Below are positions 1 through 8,172 of a DNA stretch of 15,478 bases, in pieces; within the stretch, counting starts at the first letter, position 1; every line of letters starts with the position of its first letter. The stretch comes from Competibacteraceae bacterium UBA3908 (lineage in GTDB: Bacteria > Pseudomonadota > Gammaproteobacteria > Competibacterales > Competibacteraceae): NCBI GenBank assembly GCA_002391525.1, contig DGFE01000087.1:1-15478 (forward strand), in the 5' to 3' direction. The translations under genes and the position numbers were made by a program. Below the pieces are notes generated by a model. It searched no databases and had not been told where the DNA came from. It saw only the letters and a list, made by a program, of their open reading frames with translations.

Positions 1-19
1 AGATGTGTATAAGAGACAG
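1..19 (+). other. Nextera/Tn5 mosaic-end adapter (artefact)
   Basis: The first 19 bases, AGATGTGTATAAGAGACAG, are identical to the Tn5 mosaic end used in Nextera library preparation. They carry an in-frame TAA at 10-12 relative to the gene that follows and do not belong to the organism. They mark an untrimmed read end at the contig edge, so genomic sequence starts at about base 20. Confidence 0.97.
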
Positions 20-1539
20 GCTTCATCCTGGGGGTATTCAGCCTCATCCTGGCCGCCGGCGTGCTGGTTTCCCTGAAGCTGGGCACCGTTTACACCGCCG
101 AGGCCCGGGTGCTGGTGCTGCCCAGTCGCGATTACGTGCTGCGGCCCGAGGTCGGCGATCTGGGGGTGAACATGGCGATGGGCGACGACCGCATCGTGCG
201 TTCCGAAACCGAGATTTTCAAGAATTCCCAGCTGGTCGAGCGCGTCATCGAGGAGATCGGGCTGGACCAGTTCTATCCCGACAGCGGCGTCAACGGCTCG
301 GAAGCCCGGGATTCCTGGCTGGCCCGGCGCTGGCGCGCGCTGCGCGGCCTGTTCGGCGGCGCCGAGCCCGCCACCGGCGCAGCGGGCGATCTCGGTCCCG
401 ATCCGCTCGCGGAACAGGAGCGCAAGCGCCTGGATCAGGCGGTCGTGCGCTTTACCGCCAGCCTGGACGTACTGCCGGTCAAGGATTCCAGCGTGATTCA
501 CCTGACCTTTTCCGACGAGAATCCCGGCATCGCCGCCGACGCGCTCAACCGCCTGATCCTGGTTTATCTGGAGCAGCGCCGCAGCGTCTTCGAACTGTCC
601 CGCTCGCAAGTGTTTATTCAGCAGCGCGACAATTTCGCCCAGCGCCTCAACAGGGCGGAGCAGGATTTGGAGGCGTTCAAGCTGAAATACGACATCAGCG
701 CGTTCGCCGACCAGAAATCGCTGTTGCTGCGCCAGCAGGCGGAGGTGCAGAACGACAAGATGGACACCGCTACTCGGCTGCGCGAGGTCGAGGGGCGTCT
801 GAACACGATCCGCAACCAGCTGGTCACCGTCCCCAGGGAAATTCCCCTGTTCGCCGAAAGCGGCCAGCAGGACGCGCGCGACACCGCCCGCGCGACCCTG
901 GTGACGCTGGAGGCCCGGCGCAACGAACTGCTGACCAAGTTCAGCGAGACCAGCAAGTTCATCACCGATCTGGATGATCAGATCGTCAAGCTGCGCGCCA
1001 TCGTCACCGCCACCCCGCCCAAGCAGTCGCTCAGCCGCCGCTCGGGCCGCAATCCGCTCTACGACGAACTGAATACGGACCTGGTCCGCCGCGAAAGCGA
1101 AGCCGCCGCGCTGGGAGCGCGGCAAAAGTCGCTCGATGCGCAGTTGACGCGGCTCACCCAGCGCCTGGCCGAGTTCGACCGCCTGGAGCGCGATTTCAAT
1201 GCCCTGATGCTGCAACGCACCCTGTTGGAAAAAAATCTGCAAACCTATGCCCAGAAGGCCGAGGAAGCGCTGATTCAGGAAGAGCTGGACCGCCAGAAAA
1301 CCGCCAACGTGCGGGTGATCGAACAGGCCCAGACGCCGCGTCAGGGCCGCAGCCTGCGGATGATCGTGCTGGCTCTGGCGCTGGTGGGCGGTCTGGTGAT
1401 CGCCCTGGCGCTGGCCTTCCTGAAGGACTTTTTCCGCGAGGTGCTGATTTCGCCGGAGGATGCCGAACGGGCCTTGAGGTTGCCGGTGCTGGTGGCGGCG
1501 CCGCTGAAAAACATCCCGTCGCGGTCGGCGCGCGCCTGA
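20..1539 (+). CDS. Wzz/GumC-like polysaccharide chain-length determinant, 5' truncated
   Basis: This is an inner-membrane polysaccharide co-polymerase that would set chain length or support export of the glycan made by the neighbouring genes. The visible part begins inside the first membrane segment (about 22-85). A Wzz N-terminal domain follows, with the typical stretch SETEIFKNSQLVERVIEEIG (about 205-264). A long charged, Gln/Arg/Glu-rich region likely to be coiled coil covers about 600-1320. A second membrane helix (about 1354-1425) lies next to a Pro-containing segment (PRQG). The C-terminal tail is short and has no Walker motifs, so the cytoplasmic kinase half of a Wzc-type protein is absent. 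A separate CpsD-like gene lies at 5141-5899. The true start is lost at the adapter junction. A Met at 61 could be read as a start but would discard part of the membrane segment. The stop is followed 15 bases later by the flippase gene. Confidence 0.88.
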
Positions 1540-1554
1540 ACGGGACGTCCGACG

Positions 1555-2997
1555 ATGGCGCCGCCCCAACTTCAGCGCCTGCTGGCCGGTTACCTGCCCA
1601 TCAATCTGGTGCAGGCCTTCGTTACCCTGGGCGCGGTGATGGCGTTCAGCCGGCTGCTGACGCCGGGCGAGTACGGCTACTACGCATTGGCGACCACCGC
1701 GGCGCTGTGGGCGCAGGGCCTGCTGTTCTATTGGCTGCAAACCGGCATCGCGCGTTTCCACGAAACCGCCCGCGCCGCCGGGCGACTGCCCCAGCTGCTG
1801 ACCACGGCCTACGCCGCCGCCATCCTGCTCGCGGCGCTGGCCGCGGGCCTCGGCCTCCTGGTCGCCGGACAGAGCACGCATCAGGCGTTGCTCGTCGCCG
1901 GGCTGGCCGCCCTGCTGCCGCGCGCCCTGCTGATCATCGGGCTGGAGTTTCATCGGACCGCTCACCGGGTACGCCGCTACACCTGGCTGGAAGGCGCGCA
2001 GTATGTGCTGAGCCTGCTGCTGGGGGTCGTGTTCGCGGCGGGCTGCGGCTGGGGCGCGCTGGCGCCGCTGCTGGGCGTCGCCGTGGCCAACCTGGTCGTG
2101 CTGCTGGTGGATGCGCCCTACCTGGCGCGTCAGGCCGGACGTTTCGCCGGCTCGCGGCAGGAACTGCGCGCGCTGGCCGGTTACGGTCTGCCCCTGACCG
2201 GCTCGTTCCTGCTCAGCCTGGTGGTGGCCGGTTCCGACCGCTTTTTCATCGCCTGGCTGCTCGACGAGCGCGCGGTGGGGGTGTATGCCGTGGCCTACGC
2301 CCTGGCCGACCGCAGCCTGTCCATCGTGTTCAACTGGGTGGGGATGGCCGCCGTGCCGCTGGCGTTTTCCGCCCTGGCCCGGGGCGGCGAGGAGGCCGCC
2401 CGCCAGGTGATGGCCGACACCGCCAGGAATCTGGCGTTGCTCGCATTGCCCTGCGCCGCCGGCCTGGCCGCCGTGGCCACGCCGCTGGCGACGGTCCTGG
2501 TGGGGGCGGAATTCCGCGCGGCGACGGCGCACATCGTGCCCTGGATCGCCCTGGCGGGCCTGTTGAACGGCGCCATGGCCCACTATGCGGCCCATGCCTT
2601 CCTGATCACCCGGCGTACCCGGGCGCTGCTGGCGACTACCGCGCTGGCGGCGGCGGTCAACGTCGCGCTCAACCTGCTGCTGATCCCGGTCTGGGGGCTG
2701 GACGGCGCCATCGCCGCCACCCTCGCGGCGTATGCCATCGGCCTGGCGGCGCGCCTGCTGTTGATGCGCCGCCGGTTTCCCATCCCCCTGGCCTTGCCCG
2801 ACCTGCTGAAGAGCCTCGCCGCCTGTGCGCTGATGCTGGCGGTGCTGGGGGCGGTTTCCTGGCCGCCGACACTGGCGGGCCTGCTGGCCGCCATCGGTTT
2901 GGGCGTGGCGTGCTACGGAGCGGCGGCCCTGGCGTTGAACGTCTCCGGCGCGCGCCGTCTGTTGCCGGTTCGCTGGTTTCGCCGGGGGACCGCCTGA
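1555..2997 (+). CDS. Wzx-like polysaccharide flippase
   Basis: This 480-residue integral membrane protein is the size expected for Wzx/MATE-like (MVF superfamily) flippases, which move lipid-linked repeat units across the inner membrane. It is almost entirely hydrophobic, with about 12-14 predicted helices. The N-terminus carries the flippase-like segment FSRLLTPGEYGYYALATTAA (residues about 30-50), which corresponds to the 'R.L.P.eyG.y' start of the family. A polar GSDRFFIAWLLDERAVGVYA stretch near residues 224-243 resembles the conserved 'D+ ... lg...vG.Y' motif. The ATG at 1555 follows a weak GGGACG ribosome-binding site. Its stop overlaps the next start by one base (TGATG at 2995-2999), so the two are translationally coupled. 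The family call is firm; the substrate is unknown. Confidence 0.88.
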   Translation: MAPPQLQRLLAGYLPINLVQAFVTLGAVMAFSRLLTPGEYGYYALATTAALWAQGLLFYWLQTGIARFHETARAAGRLPQLLTTAYAAAILLAALAAGLGLLVAGQSTHQALLVAGLAALLPRALLIIGLEFHRTAHRVRRYTWLEGAQYVLSLLLGVVFAAGCGWGALAPLLGVAVANLVVLLVDAPYLARQAGRFAGSRQELRALAGYGLPLTGSFLLSLVVAGSDRFFIAWLLDERAVGVYAVAYALADRSLSIVFNWVGMAAVPLAFSALARGGEEAARQVMADTARNLALLALPCAAGLAAVATPLATVLVGAEFRAATAHIVPWIALAGLLNGAMAHYAAHAFLITRRTRALLATTALAAAVNVALNLLLIPVWGLDGAIAATLAAYAIGLAARLLLMRRRFPIPLALPDLLKSLAACALMLAVLGAVSWPPTLAGLLAAIGLGVACYGAAALALNVSGARRLLPVRWFRRGTA

Positions 2998-4427
2998 TGG
3001 CGGCGATGGCGCCACCCCGGCGCTCCACCTTTCTGCTCCGCCTTCCCGCGCCGGTGGCGGAGCGGGGCGAACGGCTCGACGAAGCCGCGCGCTGGCCCCT
3101 GGCGCTGGCCTGCCTCGGCCTGACGCTGTATTTGCTGCTGTCCGACAACCTGCTGGTCACGCTCGGCATTCCCTACAACGTTCCTCAGGGAGCCTTTCCG
3201 TTCAAGATCCATCCAGGCACCTATTGCATCGCCCTGGGCTTCGTCCTGCTGTTGCGCGGCAATCCCTGGCGGCGGCTGGTCGAACTGTTCCGGCTCTCGC
3301 CGGGATTGACCAGCCTGGCGGTCGCGACGACGGCGACGATGGTGTACGCCCTGGTCCGCTTCGGGGCCTCCGGCAGCGGCTTTTTCATCGATACGCTGCT
3401 GGCCCCGGCGCTGTTGGGGCTGATCCTGCTGCGCGCGCCCGTCGCCTGGCGGCCCAGCGTCTTCTGGATCGCCCTGAGTCTCCTGAGCCTCAACGCCGTG
3501 ATCGGCATCGGCGAAGCCGCCACCGGCGCCCGGCTGGTTCCCTACCTGGCCGGCGACCAGCCGCTGACCGAGGAATTCTTCCGGGCCACCGCGCTGGGCG
3601 GCCATCCCCTGAGCAACGCCCTGCGCACCACGATCCTGCTGTTCGCCGCGCTGGTGCTGCCCGGTGGTTTCCGGTTGGCGCTGATCCCGTTGTTGGTCAT
3701 CGCCCTGCTCGCGTTCGGCAGTCGGACGGCGCTGGCCACCAGTATGCTGTTGCTGCTGGCCTGGGGGGTGGTCGCTTTCATGCGCGGTATGGCGAGCCGG
3801 CGCTTCGATCCACGGCTGACGCTGGGCATCGCGCTGCTCGCGCTGATCCTGCCCGCCGCCGTCGGCCTGGCGGCGCTGCATCTGGGGCTGGGCGAGCGCG
3901 TGTTTCGGGAGTTCTATTGGGATACCAGCGCGCAATCGCGCCTGCTCGCTTTCCAAATCTTCGATTTTCCCAACCCGGAGGAAGTGTTGGGAGGCATGGG
4001 GCCGGCGCGCATCGAATGGGCGCTGGATCTGCTCAGACGCACCACTACCCTGAACGACATCGAGAATTTCTGGATTCTGCTGCTGTTGCAGGTAGGGCTG
4101 GTGCCGTTCCTGTTTCTGGCCGGCTCGCTGTTGGCGACGGTGATCGGTCTGGCCCGTCGGGGACCCGCGCCGGTGCGGCTGGCGGCGCTGGCCTTCCTGG
4201 TGCTCGCCTCCAGCAACAACTCGCTGGCGACCAAATCCCAGAATCTGGCGATTCTGGTGGCGGTGCTGATCGGCGCGACGGCCACGGTCCGGCGCGAAGC
4301 CAGGCAGGGGGCATCCTCTTCACCGCTTGATCCCCGGCCACTTCCCGCCGGCCCGCCGCCCGCTTCATCCCGCCGTGGCGGTTTCCAACTCCTGCTCCGG
4401 CCCGGTTGGCGCGAGGACGCTCCGTGA
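2997..4427 (+). CDS. Wzy/O-antigen-ligase-like polysaccharide polymerase
   Basis: This 476-residue polytopic membrane protein is probably the polymerase or ligase that joins flipped repeat units on the periplasmic side. It has about 10-12 hydrophobic segments. A longer, less hydrophobic region sits late in the chain (from FREFYWDTSAQSRLLAFQIF to the second Arg of DLLRRTTTLNDIENFW), as in the large periplasmic loop of Wzy/WaaL-like proteins. An Arg in GSRTALATS (about residue 241) lies at the usual ligase-type position. Some features recall VpsF-like exopolysaccharide proteins, but this is from memory and uncertain. The chosen ATG at 2997 has GGGGGA seven bases upstream and overlaps the flippase stop. 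The last 38 residues are Pro/Ser/Arg-rich and lie outside the membrane core. The frame stays open far upstream only because of the high GC content. Confidence 0.78.
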   Translation: MAAMAPPRRSTFLLRLPAPVAERGERLDEAARWPLALACLGLTLYLLLSDNLLVTLGIPYNVPQGAFPFKIHPGTYCIALGFVLLLRGNPWRRLVELFRLSPGLTSLAVATTATMVYALVRFGASGSGFFIDTLLAPALLGLILLRAPVAWRPSVFWIALSLLSLNAVIGIGEAATGARLVPYLAGDQPLTEEFFRATALGGHPLSNALRTTILLFAALVLPGGFRLALIPLLVIALLAFGSRTALATSMLLLLAWGVVAFMRGMASRRFDPRLTLGIALLALILPAAVGLAALHLGLGERVFREFYWDTSAQSRLLAFQIFDFPNPEEVLGGMGPARIEWALDLLRRTTTLNDIENFWILLLLQVGLVPFLFLAGSLLATVIGLARRGPAPVRLAALAFLVLASSNNSLATKSQNLAILVAVLIGATATVRREARQGASSSPLDPRPLPAGPPPASSRRGGFQLLLRPGWREDAP

Positions 4428-4445
4428 GCGCCGGAGCCGGGCCGT

Positions 4446-5144
4446 TCAGTCGACCTTGTTGTCCCACAGGTTGAACAGGTCCACGTTCATCCGATAGTCG
4501 CCGTCCAAGGTCTGGACGATCAGTTCCAGCGGGGTATGACGGGCGGCGAGCACGCCGTCGTCGCCGATGAACAAATCCACCACCTCGTGGCGCGGCGGAT
4601 TGAAGCCGGCGATGCTGCCGTTGGCCTGATTGACCCGCCGGCCGTTGTGGATCACCTGCAACAGCGGGTAGGAACTGTTCGGCAGGGTATCCCACTGCCG
4701 AAACGGCGGATTCCTGGTGCGCAGGATCAGCGCCGTCAGGTAATAGCCGCCGCCGCGCCCGATATAGAATCCCAGATTGCGGGCGTTCAGCCGCAGCCAG
4801 GTATCGGGAATGCCGTCGCCCGTAAACGAACGGGTGGCGGACGCGAAGTCGCGGCCAATGTCGCGTCCCACCAGATAGACGAAAGGCGGCGACGGGTCCT
4901 GCTGGTCGTCGCGGCCCACGAACGAGTGCGAGCGCCGGGGCGGATCGGGGCTGAGCGCGCCTTGTACGTCCTGGCGCACGTCCAAGGGCTGGACCGGCAG
5001 GGAGAGCGGCGCGTCGTAGCCGGTTCGGGCCTCGTCCACGAACCGGTCCCGGGTCTGCCCCAGCGCGGGATCGCCCGGAACCCAGCCGGCCAGCGCCGCG
5101 CCCGCCAGGCAGGCGTGGACCCACGGTTGGCCAAGGCGCTTCAT
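4446..5144 (-). CDS. exported protein of unknown function in exopolysaccharide locus
   Basis: This 232-residue protein matches no family I recognise. It begins with a likely Sec signal peptide: MKR, then a hydrophobic ACLAGAALAGWV, with a plausible cut after ALG (residue 29). The linker to about residue 85 is polar and Asp/Pro/Arg-rich. The remainder (about 88-232) looks like one compact domain rich in aromatic and beta-type patterns. It includes GRDIGRDF (93-100), FTGDGIPDTWLRLNARN (107-123), GRGGGYYLTALILRT (129-143) and a C-terminal LDGDYRMNVDLFNLWDN. The Asp/Gly clusters could bind metal or sugar, but that is inference. Its ATG shares four bases (ATGA) with the stop of the CpsD-like gene, so the two are coupled and probably work on the same glycan. 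The gene ends 18 bases from the converging Wzy-like gene. Confidence 0.82.
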   Translation of the reverse strand: MKRLGQPWVHACLAGAALAGWVPGDPALGQTRDRFVDEARTGYDAPLSLPVQPLDVRQDVQGALSPDPPRRSHSFVGRDDQQDPSPPFVYLVGRDIGRDFASATRSFTGDGIPDTWLRLNARNLGFYIGRGGGYYLTALILRTRNPPFRQWDTLPNSSYPLLQVIHNGRRVNQANGSIAGFNPPRHEVVDLFIGDDGVLAARHTPLELIVQTLDGDYRMNVDLFNLWDNKVD

Positions 5145-5899
5145 ACCCGGCTCAGGAAACGATAGACCCACTGGGGGATGTAAAAGCGCCGCTTGTTCAG
5201 GATGACTCCGGCCAGCGGCGCACCCTGCGCCAGCAGTTTGTCGCGCAATTCCACGATCACCGGGATCCGGGTGGTCTCCGCCGCCGCCACCAGGATGACG
5301 GCGTCCATCGAACCGCACAGGACGATGCCGTCGAAGGACCGCGCCGCCGGGGGGGCGTCCACCACCGTCAGCGCGACCGCGCGGCGCAGCTCCATCCAAA
5401 ACTCCGGCTGGTTGGCCACGCGCGGCGCGGCGGTCGCGGCGGGCGTCAGCCGGCTGACCACCAGGGGCGTCTCGCCCAGGGGGTGCAAGGTCAACGGCGG
5501 CTGGCGTGCTTCGGCGCCGGCCTGATTCGGCAGCCGCAGCAGCCGGCCAAAGTCCAGGTCGAGCGTCAGCGGCGGTCCGGGGGCAAGCGTGGGATCCTCC
5601 CGGGCCGCGGCCTGAAAAAAGGCGTGATGGCCGCCCCGTTGCCCATCCAGATCGAGCAGCAGCACCCGTCCATCCACGTATTGGGTGGCGATCAGGGCGA
5701 AGTCCCGCGCCAGGGTGGATACGCCCTCGCCGGGATTGGCGCTGATGAATTCCACGACCAGGCCCTCGCCGGGTACGAATACCGGATTCATCAGGCTGAA
5801 CAGCCGTCCACTTTCCGCCGGGTTGAAGAGCAGTCCCTGCAAGCCCCGCGGCGCGGGCGCGGGCGCGGGGAGGTCGGTCGGCGCGGAGGTGGCGGCCAT
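5141..5899 (-). CDS. CpsD/Wzc-type P-loop ATPase with altered Walker A
   Basis: This 252-residue cytoplasmic protein has the layout of the MinD/BY-kinase ATPase domain that partners Wzz-type co-polymerases. The Walker A region SANPGEGVSTLA (residues 53-64) matches the family pattern, but valine 60, codon GTA, sits where the catalytic lysine belongs. The Walker A' segment VLLLDLDG (79-86) retains D83 and D85. The Walker B region VVDAPPAARSFDGIVL (179-194) retains D181 and the DxPP signature. The C-terminus has only isolated tyrosines (Y240 and Y246), not the tyrosine cluster of autophosphorylating BY-kinases. ATP binding may be weak or different, and a regulatory or scaffold role is possible. 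The N-terminal 20 residues are Ala/Pro-rich. The gene starts 15 bases after the deacetylase stop and overlaps the exported-protein gene by four bases, so the three form one operon. Confidence 0.82.
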   Translation of the reverse strand: MAATSAPTDLPAPAPAPRGLQGLLFNPAESGRLFSLMNPVFVPGEGLVVEFISANPGEGVSTLARDFALIATQYVDGRVLLLDLDGQRGGHHAFFQAAAREDPTLAPGPPLTLDLDFGRLLRLPNQAGAEARQPPLTLHPLGETPLVVSRLTPAATAAPRVANQPEFWMELRRAVALTVVDAPPAARSFDGIVLCGSMDAVILVAAAETTRIPVIVELRDKLLAQGAPLAGVILNKRRFYIPQWVYRFLSRV

Positions 5900-5914
5900 G
5901 GCGTGCGTTCCGGG

Positions 5915-6925
5915 TCAGGCGGAGGTGGCGAACGCGGTTTTGACGCCGCTGAGGCGAATGCGCAGGTCGTCCGCCGTATCGGCGCCGCCGAAGGGAATGC
6001 GCGGCAGGGCGTGCAACGGAGCGCCGGCGCGCAGCGGTCCGCCATAGGCCAGCACCGCGCTGGCGAACCCGCAGGCCCGCGCCAGGGCGACCGCCTGGAC
6101 GTCCACCGCCGGCGCATCGCCATAAGGATACGCGAAGTGCCGCACCGTTCGCCCCAGCCGCTCCTCCAGCCGTTGCCGGCTTTGCGCCATCTCGGTCCGC
6201 GCCGTGATTTCCGGCAGGCCACGCAGCACCGGATGCGAGACCGTATGCGCGCCGAATTCGACCAGGCCGCTCGCCGCCAGCTCCCGCATCATCGCCCAGT
6301 CCATCATCCGCTCCCGGCTGAGCGCTATGAAATCGACGCCGTAATCTCGCTCCAGTCGCGCCAGCGCCCGATGACGGTCGTCCGGCGCGGCGTTTCGCAA
6401 CAACGCGCAAACTTGCCGATAGGCTGCGTCCCGCGTGGCGGGATCGGCGGCGGAAAACGAATGGCGCCGTCCCGCCAGGTGCAGGTCCAGCGCCGGACAG
6501 CGGACCAGAATCGCTTCGACGCCATGCCACCAGGCCGGCGCCTCGCCGTCGACGAAGCCGGTGGTGACGTAGATCGTGGCGGGTGCGGCCAGTCGGCGCA
6601 GCACGGGATACAGCAGCTCGTAATTGTCCCGGTAGCCATCGTCGAAGGTCAGGCAGGCGAAACGCGGTTCCGGTCGCGGCGCGGCCAGCCGCTCCAGGGC
6701 GGCGTCGAGCGATACGATCTCGTAGCCTTCCGCCCGCAGGGTCGTCACGACCGCCGTCAGTTGGCCGACCGTGGTGACCAGGCCCGGATCGCCGCGCCAG
6801 CCCGCCGCGTCGTCATGCCGGAGGCCATGCAGCATCAGAATCGCCCCGCGTCCGCCCCACAGGCGCCGCGCCCAGCGATCCACCCCGAGCGCGGTCACCG
6901 CGCGTCGCCAGCCGCCCCCGTTCAC
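5915..6925 (-). CDS. polysaccharide deacetylase (NodB/CE4 family)
   Basis: This 336-residue enzyme likely removes N- or O-acetyl groups from the glycan or its precursor. The CE4 motifs are complete. Motif 1 is TFDDGYRDN (93-101), with D95 as catalytic base and D96 as metal ligand. Motif 2 is HTVSH (227-231), which supplies the two metal-binding histidines. Motif 3 is RHFAYPYGD (262-270). A late LPRIPFGG (307-314) is the usual position of the C-terminal arginine. There is no obvious signal peptide, so it may act in the cytoplasm or need another route. The start is GTG, chosen because GGGAGA lies seven bases upstream and it begins before the conserved ILMLHG strand. It is the first gene of the minus-strand operon that continues into the CpsD-like and exported-protein genes, and it diverges from the glycosyltransferase. 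Confidence 0.92.
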   Translation of the reverse strand: MNGGGWRRAVTALGVDRWARRLWGGRGAILMLHGLRHDDAAGWRGDPGLVTTVGQLTAVVTTLRAEGYEIVSLDAALERLAAPRPEPRFACLTFDDGYRDNYELLYPVLRRLAAPATIYVTTGFVDGEAPAWWHGVEAILVRCPALDLHLAGRRHSFSAADPATRDAAYRQVCALLRNAAPDDRHRALARLERDYGVDFIALSRERMMDWAMMRELAASGLVEFGAHTVSHPVLRGLPEITARTEMAQSRQRLEERLGRTVRHFAYPYGDAPAVDVQAVALARACGFASAVLAYGGPLRAGAPLHALPRIPFGGADTADDLRIRLSGVKTAFATSA

Positions 6926-7059
6926 GCTCCGCTCTCCCGGCCCGCGCCCGCCCCGTCTCGCCGCATGTCTCCGCTCGCGTTTATTATGGATTTGACATAA
7001 AGGCTATATGCTATTCGCGATTCCAACAACCCGGCCCGATTCCGCGCTCCGCTTCGTTC
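6926..7059. promoter_or_regulatory. divergent promoter region between deacetylase and glycosyltransferase
   Basis: This 134-base gap separates two divergent operons and contains a short AT-rich island (about 6978-7015) in otherwise very GC-rich sequence. A perfect plus-strand -35 hexamer, TTGACA, lies at 6992-6997. No good -10 sits 16-18 bases downstream; the nearest AT-rich hexamers (TATATG at 7005, TATGCT at 7007) are too close. On the minus strand CATAAT (6983-6988 region) resembles a -10 box, again without a clear -35. A control region is expected here, but the exact promoters are not resolved. Confidence 0.4.
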
Positions 7060-8172
7060 ATGACCGCCATTGCCCTGTATCTGCCCAATCTCGCCGCCGG
7101 CGGCGCCGAACGCACCTTTTTGCGGCTGGCGGCGGGGTTCGGCGAGCGCGGCTGCCCGGTGCGGCTGGTGGTGGATCGCGCCGAGGGCGGCCTGCTGGAG
7201 GCCGTGCAAGCCAGCGGGCTGCCTCTGGAATCCCTGCGCGCCGCGCGCACCCTGACGGCGCTGCCGAAATTGAGCGCCTGGCTGCGGCGCAACCGGCCCG
7301 ACGTCCTGCTGTCGGCGATCACTCACAACAATCTCATCGCGGTGTGGGCGCGGGCGCTGGCCCGGAGCGGGACGCGCGTGGTGGTTTCCGAGCATACCGT
7401 GCTCTCGGCGCAGACCGCCATGCAGACAGGCTGGCAGTATCGGGTGCTGGCTCCGCTCTGCCGCGGGACGTATCCCCGCGCGGCGGCCATCGTCGCGGTC
7501 TCCGCCGGTGTGGCCGACGATCTGGCCCGCTACGCGGGGGTGGCGCGGAACCGCATCGAGGTGATTCCCAACCCCGTGGTCACGCCCGACTATCCGCAAC
7601 GCGCCGCCGCGCCCTGTCCGCATCCCTGGCTGACCGACGGAGGGCCGCCGGTGGTGGTCGCCGCCGGTCGCCTGGTGCCGCTCAAGGATTTCCCCACCCT
7701 GCTCCAGGCCTTGGCCGTGGTCCGCCGACGAATGCCGGCCCGGCTGCTCATCCTGGGCGAAGGACCGGAACGGGGCGCGTTGCTGGCCCTGCGCGCCCGG
7801 CTGGGACTGGACGGGGTGGTGGACTTGCCCGGCTTTTACCCCGATCCGCTGCCGCTGTTCGCCCGTGCCGCCGCGCTGGCGGTCAGTTCGCGGTTCGAGG
7901 GCTTCGGTCTGACCCTGGTCGAGGCGCTGGCCTGCGGCACGCCGGTGGTGAGCACCGACTGCCCCACCGGTCCCGCCGAGATTCTCGCGCAAGGCGATCA
8001 TGGCCGGCTGGTTCCGGTGGGGGATGCGGACGCGCTGGGCGCCGCCCTGCTGGCCACGCTGACCGCGCCGCCCGACCGCGACCGGCTGCGCCGCCGCGCC
8101 CTGGACTATACGCAGGCGGCGGTGGTCGAACGGTACTTGACTCTGTTTCACCGCCTGGAGTCCTCGCGATGA
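7060..8172 (+). CDS. GT4-type glycosyltransferase (GT-B fold)
   Basis: This 370-residue cytoplasmic glycosyltransferase of the GT4 / glycosyl transferase group 1 type would add one sugar to the lipid-linked repeat unit. The N-terminal domain starts with the acceptor-side motif LAAGGAERTFLRLA (11-24). The C-terminal donor-binding domain begins near residue 197 with VVVAAGRLVPLKDF, where R204 and K209 occupy the usual phosphate-binding positions. It contains LLILGEGPERG (229-239) and the EX7E motif EGFGLTLVE (280-288), followed by ACGTPVVSTD. The length is normal for the family. The ATG at 7060 lacks a convincing ribosome-binding site, but it directly precedes the first beta strand. The stop overlaps the ATP-grasp gene start by four bases (ATGA at 8169-8172). 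The donor sugar cannot be read from the sequence. Confidence 0.92.
   Translation: MTAIALYLPNLAAGGAERTFLRLAAGFGERGCPVRLVVDRAEGGLLEAVQASGLPLESLRAARTLTALPKLSAWLRRNRPDVLLSAITHNNLIAVWARALARSGTRVVVSEHTVLSAQTAMQTGWQYRVLAPLCRGTYPRAAAIVAVSAGVADDLARYAGVARNRIEVIPNPVVTPDYPQRAAAPCPHPWLTDGGPPVVVAAGRLVPLKDFPTLLQALAVVRRRMPARLLILGEGPERGALLALRARLGLDGVVDLPGFYPDPLPLFARAAALAVSSRFEGFGLTLVEALACGTPVVSTDCPTGPAEILAQGDHGRLVPVGDADALGAALLATLTAPPDRDRLRRRALDYTQAAVVERYLTLFHRLESSR

Noticed and set aside
3..977. Open frame of 324 codons beginning MCIRDR
   Set aside because: It starts inside the Tn5 adapter and is out of frame with the well-supported Wzz-like gene; its composition is the Arg/Gly/Pro-rich pattern of a shadow frame.
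1707..2996. Upstream extension of the Wzy-like frame
   Set aside because: It overlaps the flippase gene entirely and has shadow composition; the ATG at 2997 has a good ribosome-binding site.
2913..3956. Minus-strand open frame of 347 codons, Gln/Arg/Gly-rich
   Set aside because: It is antisense to the hydrophobic Wzy-like gene; Gln-rich content is the expected complement of Leu codons.
4419..4437. Hairpin GCTCCG-TGAGCGC-CGGAGC between convergent genes as terminator
   Set aside because: The arms pair, but no T-run follows on either strand and it overlaps the Wzy-like stop codon, so terminator function is not supported.
4446..6530. Single 694-codon frame spanning three minus-strand genes
   Set aside because: Only the last 232 codons look like protein; the upstream part is a shadow of the ATPase and deacetylase genes, and the start at 5144 has an ATGA coupling and a signal peptide.
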